NCBI GenBank assembly: GCA_002297415.1
Contig: DBKZ01000037.1
Coordinates: 1,639-12,748, forward strand
Direction of reading: 5' to 3'
DNA: 11,110 bases
Origin: Ruminococcaceae bacterium UBA737
GTDB lineage: Bacteria; Bacillota; Clostridia; Oscillospirales; Acutalibacteraceae
A program made the position numbers and the translations under genes. Below, piece after piece: positions 3,883 to 11,110 of this stretch (position 1 is the first letter of the stretch; each line of letters begins with the position of its first letter). The notes under the pieces are model-generated. The model saw only the letters and a list, made by a program, of their open reading frames with translations, searched no databases and was not told the DNA's origin.

Positions 3883-6513
3883 TCAGATGTTTTTCATCTC
3901 GTTTATAGCCTCGTCTATCTTGGCTATTTTTTCTTCGGCCTTTTTAAAGCCCTCGCGCTGAGCCTCAACAACCTTTTCTGGCGCCTTAGCCATAAAGCCT
4001 GCGTTATTTAACTTCTTTTCGAAGAATTCCTTATCGACTAATGCCTTTTGCCTATCCTTTGAAAGTCTTTCAAGCTCTTTTTCAACATCGACAAGCTCCT
4101 TCATCGGCATATAAACATTCGCCTTTTCGCAAACTATGCTAATGCTCTTATCGTGCGAAACCTCTTTTGCGATATTTACCTCGCTTGCATAAGCCAAGCG
4201 GCAGATATAAGGAATACCTGCGCTGAAAACGCTTAAAAGCTCGGTTTCGATATTAACGGTTACCTTTTTAGAGGGCGGAACATTCATTTCGGCTCTGCGG
4301 TTTCTTATCGCCTTGATAACACCCATTATCTTCTCAAAGTCTTCCTTTTCCTCGGAGAAATCACGATTTTTATCGAATACAGGCCAAGGGGAAATCATAA
4401 GTGCCTCGCCCGAGTACGGCATAGACTGCCAAATTTCCTCTGTTATAAACGGCATAAAGGGGTGAAGAAGAGCAAGAGTGCCGTTAAACACATAGGTAAG
4501 CACCGAGCACGCGGTATCCTTTTCTTCCTTATTATCCGCAAAAAGACGGGATTTGCAGATTTCAATATACCAATCGCAGAAAATATCCCATATAAAGTCA
4601 TAAAGCTTTGAAACGGCAAGACCGAGCTCGAATTTTTCGAGATTTTCGGTTACCTCGCAAACAAGAGCGTTAAACTTGGTTAAGATCCATTTATCCTCAA
4701 CCGCAAGCTTTAAGCAGTTTAAGTCCTTAACCTCGCCTTTTTCAAGATTCATCAAAATAAATCTTGCGGCATTCCAGATTTTGTTTGCAAAGTTTCTGCT
4801 TGCCTCAACCCTTTCGGGGATATATCTCATATCGTTTCCGGGGCTGTTTCCTGTAGCAAGGGAAAATCTGAGAGCGTCGGCGCCGTATTTATCAATTACC
4901 TCAAGCGGGTCTACGCCGTTTCCGAGCGACTTCGACATCTTTCTGCCCTGAGAGTCTCTTACAAGTCCGTGGATAAGGACCGTATCAAACGGAACCTCGC
5001 CCGTCTGCTCAAGTCCCGAGAACATCATTCTCATAACCCAGAAAGGAATTATATCATAGCCCGTTACAAGGGTGTTTGTCGGGTAATAATGCTTGAAATC
5101 CTCTGTCATTTCAGGCCAGCCGAGCGTTGAAAACGGCCAGAGCGCCGAAGAAAACCAAGTATCGAGCGTATCGGGGTCCTGATGAATATGAGTACTGCCG
5201 CAATGGGCGCATTTTTTCGCATCCTCTTTGCTGACGGTTATTTCTCCGCAATCGTCACAGTACCATGCAGGAATGCGGTGACCCCACCAAAGCTGACGGG
5301 AAATACACCAGTCCCTGATATTTTCAAGCCAGTGGAAATAAACCTTTTCAAATCTCTGAGGAACGAATTTTGTATCGCCTTTTTTAACCGCATCTATGGC
5401 AGGCTTAGCCAGAGGCTCCATTTTAACGAACCACTGCTTTGAAACCTTGGGCTCAACCGTTGTTCCGCAGCGGTAGCAGGTGCCGACATTGTGGGAATAA
5501 GGCTCAACCTTAACGAGCGCGCCCTCTTTTTCGAGATCCTCAACGATTTTCTTTCTTGCCTCGTATCTGTCAAGACCTGCGTAAGCAGGATAATCGTCGG
5601 TAATCCTTGCGTCGTCGGTCAAAACATTTATAACCTCAAGATTATGCCTTAAGCCGACCTCAAAGTCGTTGGGGTCATGCGCAGGCGTAATTTTTACAAC
5701 GCCTGTTCCGAAATCGGTTTCAACATAGCTGTCCGCAATAACGGGAATTTCGCGGTGGACAATAGGAAGAATAAGCTTTTTGCCTATTAAATCCTTGTAT
5801 CTTTCATCCTCGGGGTTTACCGCAACCGCGGTATCTCCGAGAAGAGTTTCGGGTCTTGTGGTAGCAAGCTCAAGATATCCGCTGCCGTCGGCAAAGGGAT
5901 ATCTTAAATGCCAGAAAAAGCCTGCCTGCTCCTCATATTCAACCTCGGCGTCCGAAATTGAGGTATGGCAGTGGGGGCACCAGTTTATAATTCTTTCGCC
6001 CCTATAGATAAGACCTTTATCATAAAGCTTTACGAAAACTTCCTTTACAGCCTTTGAACAGCCCTCGTCGAGAGTAAAACGCTCTCTGTCCCAATCGCAG
6101 GACGAGCCCATTTTTTTAAGCTGTTCTATAATTCTTCCGCCGTACTGCTCTTTCCACTTCCACGCGCGCTCTAAAAAGCCCTCTCTTCCGATATCGGCTT
6201 TGGTAACGCCCTCTTTTTTCATCGCCTCAACGATTTTTGCCTCGGTGGCAATAGATGCGTGGTCGGTACCGGGTATCCAAAGCGTATCATATCCCTGCAT
6301 TCTTTTAAATCTTATCAAAATATCCTGCAGGGTGTTGTCAAGCGCATGTCCCATATGAAGCTGACCGGTTATATTCGGGGGCGGAATTACAATTGTATAG
6401 GTCTTTTTGCCCTCTTCGCGCTTGGCATGGAAATAATGCCCGTCAAGCCACATTTGATAAATTCGATCCTCAACGCTTTTCGGATCGTACTGTTTTTCAA
6501 GTTCTTTACTCAT
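3883..6513 (-). CDS. valS: Valine--tRNA ligase
   Basis: An 876-residue class I aminoacyl-tRNA synthetase of usual length that charges tRNA-Val in the cytoplasm. The HIGH motif appears as HMGH (53-56) after IVIPPPNITGQL, and the KMSKS motif as GRKMSKS (525-529). The CP1 editing domain (about 195-345) carries ATTRPET (217-223) and GTGVVKITPAHD (269-280), which hydrolyse mischarged Thr-tRNA-Val. CxxC pairs at CYRC (346-349), CDDC (419-422) and CAHC (435-438) suggest zinc binding. The anticodon-binding domain runs from about 600 to 780, and the final 65 residues form the typical C-terminal coiled coil. ATG 6513 has GAGGG about 10 nt upstream and AAAGGA very close. It starts 19 nt after the topoisomerase A subunit, leaving no room for a T-box leader, which is usual for Bacillota valS genes. 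Confidence 0.98.
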   Translation of the reverse strand: MSKELEKQYDPKSVEDRIYQMWLDGHYFHAKREEGKKTYTIVIPPPNITGQLHMGHALDNTLQDILIRFKRMQGYDTLWIPGTDHASIATEAKIVEAMKKEGVTKADIGREGFLERAWKWKEQYGGRIIEQLKKMGSSCDWDRERFTLDEGCSKAVKEVFVKLYDKGLIYRGERIINWCPHCHTSISDAEVEYEEQAGFFWHLRYPFADGSGYLELATTRPETLLGDTAVAVNPEDERYKDLIGKKLILPIVHREIPVIADSYVETDFGTGVVKITPAHDPNDFEVGLRHNLEVINVLTDDARITDDYPAYAGLDRYEARKKIVEDLEKEGALVKVEPYSHNVGTCYRCGTTVEPKVSKQWFVKMEPLAKPAIDAVKKGDTKFVPQRFEKVYFHWLENIRDWCISRQLWWGHRIPAWYCDDCGEITVSKEDAKKCAHCGSTHIHQDPDTLDTWFSSALWPFSTLGWPEMTEDFKHYYPTNTLVTGYDIIPFWVMRMMFSGLEQTGEVPFDTVLIHGLVRDSQGRKMSKSLGNGVDPLEVIDKYGADALRFSLATGNSPGNDMRYIPERVEASRNFANKIWNAARFILMNLEKGEVKDLNCLKLAVEDKWILTKFNALVCEVTENLEKFELGLAVSKLYDFIWDIFCDWYIEICKSRLFADNKEEKDTACSVLTYVFNGTLALLHPFMPFITEEIWQSMPYSGEALMISPWPVFDKNRDFSEEKEDFEKIMGVIKAIRNRRAEMNVPPSKKVTVNIETELLSVFSAGIPYICRLAYASEVNIAKEVSHDKSISIVCEKANVYMPMKELVDVEKELERLSKDRQKALVDKEFFEKKLNNAGFMAKAPEKVVEAQREGFKKAEEKIAKIDEAINEMKNI

Positions 6514-6532
6514 TTCCTTTAACCCTCATAAC

Positions 6533-8776
6533 TTAAATATCCATTTTTTCCTGTTTGCCGGCGGTATTCTGAATTATACTGCCTGCGGCAGGAAGATTTT
6601 TTGTCCTGTAGCGGTGCTCGTTTTCGTAAGCTCCGTTTTCGTAAGCCTTAACCGAATAGATCCGCTGTCCCTTTTTCTGCGTCATAACCGCAATTCCGCC
6701 GTTATTCTTGGTGGCTTTAAGAGGCACCGAGGCGGTATTGACGATAAGCATGCGGTTATTTGTGGACCTAAGCTCCAAATCGCAGTCGTCCTTTAAATAA
6801 AGCACCGTATGGAGCTCGTATTTTTCGCAGTAAGCGTTTATAAGCTTTTTGCGGTTGGTTTTAGTGATATATGAATTAAGCGGCACCTTTGCTATTCTTC
6901 CGTTATCGAACACAAACACGACAAAGCCCGAATAGTCCTTGGTTTCAATCATATAGACCGCGTTTTCGCCGTCCTCAAAGCCGAGCTTTGAAGCGACATA
7001 ATCACCCAAAACACTTGCCTTTGAATCGCCGAAGTCGGCAACCCTGCTTTTATAGACCTGCTGCTTATTTGTAAAGAAAAGCAGCTCTTTATCGCAGGAC
7101 GATTCGATAACCTGCGTTATTTCGTCGCCCTCTTTAAGCTTCTGTTCGCCGCTCATTCTAAGCGACTGCGGGGTTATTCTTTTAAAATAGCCGTCCTTAG
7201 TAAAGAAAAGGGTTACGGGCGAGGTATCCTCTGGCTCAGCCAAAACATCGTCAAGCGCGTTTTCGTCGGCGCTGATTATTCTTGTGCGCCTGTCCTTGCC
7301 GTATTTCTTGATAACCTCTTCAAGCTCGGAGACTATAATCTTCTTTATTCTCGCCCTTGAATTTAAGGTCGCCTCGCAGTCGGCAATTTCGGCTTCTAAT
7401 TTTTCTATATCGTCAAGCCTTTTTAAAATATACTCGCGGTTTAAATGGCGGAGCTTTATTTCAGCGACATATTCCGCCTGAATTTCATCAATTCCGAAGC
7501 CTATCATTAAGTTCGGAACGACTTCCTTTTCTTCCCTTGTTTCTCTGACTATTTTAACAGCCTTATCAATATCGAGAAGGATTTTTTCCATTCCCTTTAA
7601 AAGGTGCAGGCTTTTATTTGCTTTTGAGAGCTTGAAATATACCCTGCGTCTGACGCATTCCTCACGGAACGCAACCCATTCGGATATAATTTCCTTAACG
7701 CCCATAACTCTCGGTGACGCGGCGATAAGAATATTGAAGTTGCAGGAAAAGCTGTCCTGCAAGGGGGTGAGCCTGAAAAGCTTTTTCATAAACTTTTCGG
7801 GATCTGTTCCGCGCTTTAGGTCAATTGTTATTTTAAGACCCGAAAGGTCGGTTTCATCGCGGACATCGCTTATCTCGGTTATTTTCTTAGCCTTTGCAAG
7901 CTCGGTTATCTTCTCGATTATCGCTTCTGTAGTCGTTGTAGGCGGAATTTCGCTTATATCGATACAGTTCTGCGATTTATCGTAGGAATAAACGCCTCTT
8001 ACCTTAAAGCTTCCTCTTCCCGTTTCATAAATCTTTTCCATTTCGGCGCGGTTATACAAAAGCTCGCCGCCTATCGGAAAATCCGGAGCTAAAAGCGTAT
8101 CCGCGACATTTATATCCTCGTCCTTTATATAGGCGATTGTTGTTTCGCAGACCTCTCTTAGATTAAACGGGCAAATCTGGCTTGCCATACCTGCGGCAAT
8201 ACCCATATTCGAATTGACAAGAATTGTCGGGAATGTGACAGGGAACAGCACCGGCTCTTTCATTGTTGCGTCATAGTTATCCACGAAATCGACGGTGTCC
8301 TTGTCGATATCCGCAAAAAGCTCAGCCGCAATCGGGGCGAGCTTAGCTTCCGTGTACCTCGCCGCGGCGCACTGCATATCTCTTGAATAAGCCTTACCGA
8401 ACGAACCCTTCGATTCAACAAACGGATGCAAAAGCGCTCCGTTGCCCTCGGAAAGTCTTACCATTGTATCGTAAATCGCGGCGTCGCCATGAGGATTAAG
8501 CTGCATGGTTCTTCCGACGATATTTGCCGATTTTATCGTATTACCCTTTAAAAGCCCCATATTATACATTGTATAAAGAAGCTTTCGGTGCGAGGGCTTG
8601 AAGCCGTCGATTTCGGGAATGGCACGCGAAATGATTATGCTCATGGCATAAGGCATAAAGTTTGATTTTAATGTTTCGGTCACAGGCTGGTCAAGAACCG
8701 TTCCCGCGCCCGCAATATATGCGTTATCGGTGCGTACCTTCGGCTTTTTAGGTTCCTTACTCTTTCTCGGAGCCAT
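6533..8776 (-). CDS. DNA gyrase/topoisomerase IV subunit A, divergent (ParC-like)
   Basis: A 747-residue breakage-reunion subunit of a type IIA topoisomerase that cuts and rejoins both DNA strands, acting with the B subunit encoded just upstream. The catalytic tyrosine is Tyr141 in AARYTEAKL, preceded by Arg140. The helix before it reads NPHGDAAIYD (94-103), where gyrases have HPHGDSAVYD: the first His is Asn, and the serine that contacts quinolones (Ser83 in E. coli GyrA) is Ala99, while the Asp87 equivalent is kept as Asp103. NSNMGIAAGMA (188-198) keeps the DNA-bending isoleucine. The last 230 or so residues show pinwheel-type repeats (TKDGYFKRI, TNKQQVYKS, DNGRIAKVP) but no QRRGGKG GyrA box, which favours a decatenase over a supercoiling enzyme. 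A perfect AAAGGAGATA precedes ATG 8776, 18 nt after the B gene. Whether it replaces or supplements a standard GyrA or ParC cannot be told here. Confidence 0.95.
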   Translation of the reverse strand: MAPRKSKEPKKPKVRTDNAYIAGAGTVLDQPVTETLKSNFMPYAMSIIISRAIPEIDGFKPSHRKLLYTMYNMGLLKGNTIKSANIVGRTMQLNPHGDAAIYDTMVRLSEGNGALLHPFVESKGSFGKAYSRDMQCAAARYTEAKLAPIAAELFADIDKDTVDFVDNYDATMKEPVLFPVTFPTILVNSNMGIAAGMASQICPFNLREVCETTIAYIKDEDINVADTLLAPDFPIGGELLYNRAEMEKIYETGRGSFKVRGVYSYDKSQNCIDISEIPPTTTTEAIIEKITELAKAKKITEISDVRDETDLSGLKITIDLKRGTDPEKFMKKLFRLTPLQDSFSCNFNILIAASPRVMGVKEIISEWVAFREECVRRRVYFKLSKANKSLHLLKGMEKILLDIDKAVKIVRETREEKEVVPNLMIGFGIDEIQAEYVAEIKLRHLNREYILKRLDDIEKLEAEIADCEATLNSRARIKKIIVSELEEVIKKYGKDRRTRIISADENALDDVLAEPEDTSPVTLFFTKDGYFKRITPQSLRMSGEQKLKEGDEITQVIESSCDKELLFFTNKQQVYKSRVADFGDSKASVLGDYVASKLGFEDGENAVYMIETKDYSGFVVFVFDNGRIAKVPLNSYITKTNRKKLINAYCEKYELHTVLYLKDDCDLELRSTNNRMLIVNTASVPLKATKNNGGIAVMTQKKGQRIYSVKAYENGAYENEHRYRTKNLPAAGSIIQNTAGKQEKMDI

Positions 8777-8794
8777 TATATATCTCCTTTCCTA

Positions 8795-10777
8795 TCAGCT
8801 TAAATCCGTGTTGTCGATATAAAGATGACCGTTTTCTGAAATGTACTCTTTTCTTCCCGCGAGATTGTCGCCGAGCAGCAAATCGAACATTGAAGAGGTC
8901 ATTTCGGCATCCTCGGGAAGAATTTTGATAAGTCTCCTCGTCAGCGGATTCATAGTGGTCAGGTTCATCATATCGGGCTGGTTTTCACCGAGTCCCTTTG
9001 AACGCTGCAATGTGTATTTTTCGTCGCCTATCATACCTAAAATTTCGGTTTTTTCGTTTTCGTCATAAGCAAAATAGGTCTTTTTTGCGGTATTTATTTC
9101 ATAAAGCGGAGTTTCCGCTATAAATACCTTGCCGTCGTTTATAAGGGTCGGCATAAGCCTGTAAATCATAGTGATTATAAGCGAGCGGATATGAAATCCG
9201 TCGACATCCGCATCGGTACAGATTATAATTTTATTCCAGCGGAGATTGTTTATATCAAAATTCGAAAGGCTCTTGTTCGCCTTGGTCTTGACCTCGACCC
9301 CGCAGCCTAAAACCTTTAAAAGGTCGGTTATGATTTCGCTTTTGAAAATTTTATCGTATTCCGCCTTAAGACAGTTTAAAATCTTTCCTCTGACCGGCAT
9401 AATTGCCTGAAAAGCCGCGTCCCTTGCAAGCTTACAGGAGCCTAAAGCCGAATCGCCCTCAACGATATAAAGCTCTCGTTCGTTTACATCCTTGCTTCTG
9501 CAATCGACGAATTTCTGTACCCTGTCCATCATCGAATTACCGTTTGAGAGAGTCTTTTTAATATTTATGCGCTCTTTTTCGCTTCTTTCGCGGCTTCGCT
9601 TATTGACAAGCACCTGATCGGCAATTTTATCCGCCTCGGCTTTGTTTTCTATAAAATAGACCTCAAGCTGATGCCTTAAAAACTCGGTCATTGCCTCGGC
9701 GATAAATTTATTGGTTACCGCCTTTTTGGTCTGGTTTTCATAAGATGTAATGGTCGAAAAGGACGAGGTTACAAGCACCAAGCACTCCTCGACATCGGCA
9801 AATGTAATTTTGCTTTCACCCGATTTATATTTATTCGTTTGCTTGATATAATTGTCAATCTGATAAACAAACGCGTTTCTTACCGCCTTATCGGGCGCGC
9901 CGCCGTATTCAAGCCAGCTTGAATTGTGGTAGTATTCCTTTAAGGTCTTTGTGTTTGAAAAACACATCGCGACATTTATTTTAACCTTATATTCGGGCTT
10001 GTCCGCGCGGTCTCTTCCCTTGCGCTCGGTATTGAAAAAGCGCACCGAGGTAAGTCCCTCGTCGCCTACATATTCCGTAACATAATCCTTGATACCGTTT
10101 TCATAAACAAACTCGGTCTGAACAAATCTCGGACCCTGCTGTTCACGGTAGATAAAAAGCAAGCCGTTGTTTACTATCGCCTGACGCTTTAAAATATCCC
10201 TGAAATAGTCCGACGGGATATTTATATCAGTAAATACGTCTATATCGGGCTTCCATTTTGTTTTTGTTCCGGTATCTTTGCCGGAATACGGCTCTTTTTT
10301 AAGTCCGCCGATATTGTAGCCGTGCTCAAAGTGAAGATTATATTTAAACCCGTCTCTTTTTATCTCAACATCCATATACTCCGCGGTATACTGTGTCGAA
10401 CAAAGTCCCAAGCCGTTAAGACCTACCGAATATTCATAGTTTGTTCCGTCATTGGTGTTGTATTTTCCTCCGGCGTACATCTCGCAGTACAAAAGCTCCC
10501 AGTTATAGCACTGCTCCTTATTGTTAAAGTCGACCGGCGCACCTCTTCCGTGGTCCTCGACCTCTATTGAGCCGTCCGAAAAATGGGTGACGGTTATCTT
10601 CTTTCCGTAGCCCTCGCGCGCCTCGTCTATGGAATTCGAAATAATCTCAAAGACCGAATGCTCGCAGCCGTCAAGTCCGTCCGAGCCGAATATTACCGCA
10701 GGGCGCTTCCTTACCCTGTCGGGACCCTCCAATTTTTCGATACTGTCATTGCCGTAATCAGCGTTTACCTTAGCCAC
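8795..10777 (-). CDS. DNA gyrase/topoisomerase IV subunit B, divergent (ParE-like)
   Basis: A 660-residue ATPase subunit of a type IIA topoisomerase. The GHKL ATPase shows EIISNSIDEA (Glu44, Asn48), EDHGRG (Asp75) and GLNGLG (119-124), the last two diverging from the usual DGRG and GLHGVG. The transducer lysine is in QTK (349-351). The TOPRIM part has YIVEGDSALGS (Glu440), MPVRGKILN (461-469, usually PLRGKILN), TDADVDG (acidic residues 522, 524, 526) and QRSKGLGEN (usually QRYKGLGEM). All catalytic residues are present, so it should be active, but many near-invariant neighbours differ. I chose GTG 10777 because AAAGG lies 9 nt upstream and the product starts MAKVNADYGNDSI. The TTG at 10786 would abut the AAAGG and is less likely. 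It is the first gene of the unit with the A subunit, valS and the abrB-like gene. Confidence 0.95.
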   Translation of the reverse strand: MAKVNADYGNDSIEKLEGPDRVRKRPAVIFGSDGLDGCEHSVFEIISNSIDEAREGYGKKITVTHFSDGSIEVEDHGRGAPVDFNNKEQCYNWELLYCEMYAGGKYNTNDGTNYEYSVGLNGLGLCSTQYTAEYMDVEIKRDGFKYNLHFEHGYNIGGLKKEPYSGKDTGTKTKWKPDIDVFTDINIPSDYFRDILKRQAIVNNGLLFIYREQQGPRFVQTEFVYENGIKDYVTEYVGDEGLTSVRFFNTERKGRDRADKPEYKVKINVAMCFSNTKTLKEYYHNSSWLEYGGAPDKAVRNAFVYQIDNYIKQTNKYKSGESKITFADVEECLVLVTSSFSTITSYENQTKKAVTNKFIAEAMTEFLRHQLEVYFIENKAEADKIADQVLVNKRSRERSEKERINIKKTLSNGNSMMDRVQKFVDCRSKDVNERELYIVEGDSALGSCKLARDAAFQAIMPVRGKILNCLKAEYDKIFKSEIITDLLKVLGCGVEVKTKANKSLSNFDINNLRWNKIIICTDADVDGFHIRSLIITMIYRLMPTLINDGKVFIAETPLYEINTAKKTYFAYDENEKTEILGMIGDEKYTLQRSKGLGENQPDMMNLTTMNPLTRRLIKILPEDAEMTSSMFDLLLGDNLAGRKEYISENGHLYIDNTDLS

Positions 10778-10817
10778 TTCATACAACCTTTCATATCCGT
10801 ATTATATATCAGTATAT

Positions 10818-10846
10818 ATTATATATTTTAAAAGTAAATTAGTCAA
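10818..10846 (-). promoter_or_regulatory. Sigma-A promoter of the topoisomerase-valS-abrB unit
   Basis: On the minus strand TTGACT (complement of 10841-10846) and TATAAT (complement of 10818-10823) are separated by 17 nt. Transcription would start near 10811, giving a leader of about 33 nt. That is too short for a T-box or other large riboswitch. Confidence 0.8.
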
Positions 10847-10877
10847 GAAAAACAAGAAAAGCTTAAACCGGACGATA

Positions 10878-10943
10878 GATACCAGATGTTAGATGTTAGA
10901 CTTAAATGAATTTTTAATAAATTCTTGTGCCGATAGGCACACA
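10878..10943. repeat. TAGATNTTAGAC-type repeat, copy 2 (half-palindrome)
   Basis: Bases 10891-10943 match 1111-1163 at about 49 of 53 positions, including the GTGCC-GATA-GGCAC hairpin. It begins with the same GATACCAGAT as the copy that starts at 1037. The right palindrome arm present at 1167-1200 is missing here; a GGAGG-type element follows instead. Confidence 0.75.
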
Positions 10944-10948
10944 ACTAA

Positions 10949-11110
10949 GAGTCCCCCTTGCCTAAAGGGGGATGTCAAGGCGGATTGACTTGACAGGGGG
11001 ATATGCTAAAGATTTAAAACTGAAAATACAGAATATTTCTTTTAATATTCTTATATATTCAAAGAAAAAATCCCTCCACCGCGTCATGACGCGGTCCGCC
11101 CTCCCTTTAG
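10949..11110. repeat. MITE-like element with imperfect inverted ends, cut by window edge
   Basis: The left end has two hairpins: CCCCCTT/AAGGGGG (10953-10971) and TGTCAAG/CTTGACA (10973-10995), followed by AGGGGGAT. The right end, read in reverse complement, has CTAAAGGG, the 18-bp palindrome ACCGCGTCATGACGCGGT (11078-11095) and GGAGGGAT in the same order. The two ends are thus imperfect inverted repeats of about 50 bp around an A/T-rich centre containing GCTAAAGATT (11005-11014). There is no transposase or open frame inside. The right end continues past the window. Confidence 0.6.

Noticed and set aside
7632..7985. Plus-strand open frame of 117 codons, and similar frames at 3199-3516 and 10322-10831
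   Set aside because: They lie opposite firmly identified genes (topoisomerase A, argH, topoisomerase B), have no convincing start signals and no recognisable domains.
10778..10786. TTG start for the topoisomerase B subunit
   Set aside because: The AAAGG motif directly abuts the TTG, leaving no spacing; GTG at 10777 has normal spacing and gives the expected MAK-type N-terminus.
10861..11110. Possible small gene or structured RNA in the right-hand repeat region
   Set aside because: No open frame with a ribosome binding site was seen, and the hairpins are shared with the repeat element at 1398-1490, so a repeat explains them better.

Overview
The window looks like a chromosomal segment of an anaerobic, gut-type Clostridia (Bacillota), most likely close to Oscillospirales. 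This is inferred from the moderately low GC with strong AAAGGAG-type ribosome binding sites and consensus sigma-A promoters. Also pointing there are a DUF6809-type small protein, an AbrB regulator with a C-terminal zinc ribbon, a divergent second-type gyrase/topoisomerase IV pair, and GGAGG-rich palindromic intergenic repeats. The taxonomic placement is an inference, not something the sequence proves.

Layout from left to right. Bases 1-234 hold an imperfect palindromic repeat and a hairpin. A plus-strand amidohydrolase gene (289-1038) follows, with its own promoter at 235-262. Bases 1039-1500 have no gene and are a dense composite of structured repeats: a 113-bp near-palindrome, a 62-bp direct duplication and GGAGG two-hairpin modules. 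Next is a divergent pair of very small genes: a DUF6809-like protein on the minus strand (1502-1756) and a 46-residue ribbon-helix-helix protein on the plus strand (1944-2084). Their shared 187-bp control region carries two opposed promoters and operator-like repeats. A bidirectional terminator (2069-2105) separates the RHH gene from argH.

The remainder is on the minus strand. A tight transcription unit starts from a consensus promoter at 10818-10846 and reads topoisomerase B subunit, topoisomerase A subunit, valS, abrB-like, with gaps of 16-19 nt. argH (2124-3500) follows with its own consensus promoter. That promoter is embedded in a perfect 12-bp inverted repeat, which could be an operator and/or the terminator of the upstream unit. 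Beyond the operon promoter (10861-11110) lies a second copy of the composite repeat seen at 1039-1490, so the block is bracketed by same-orientation repeats.

Functionally the minus-strand unit is housekeeping: DNA topology, valyl-tRNA charging, a transition-state-type regulator and the last step of arginine synthesis. The least ordinary items are the tiny RHH/DUF6809 regulatory module, the divergent type IIA topoisomerase with an alanine at the quinolone-contact serine, the argH promoter/inverted-repeat arrangement, and a family of intergenic elements that keeps its two-hairpin architecture while the stem sequences change.
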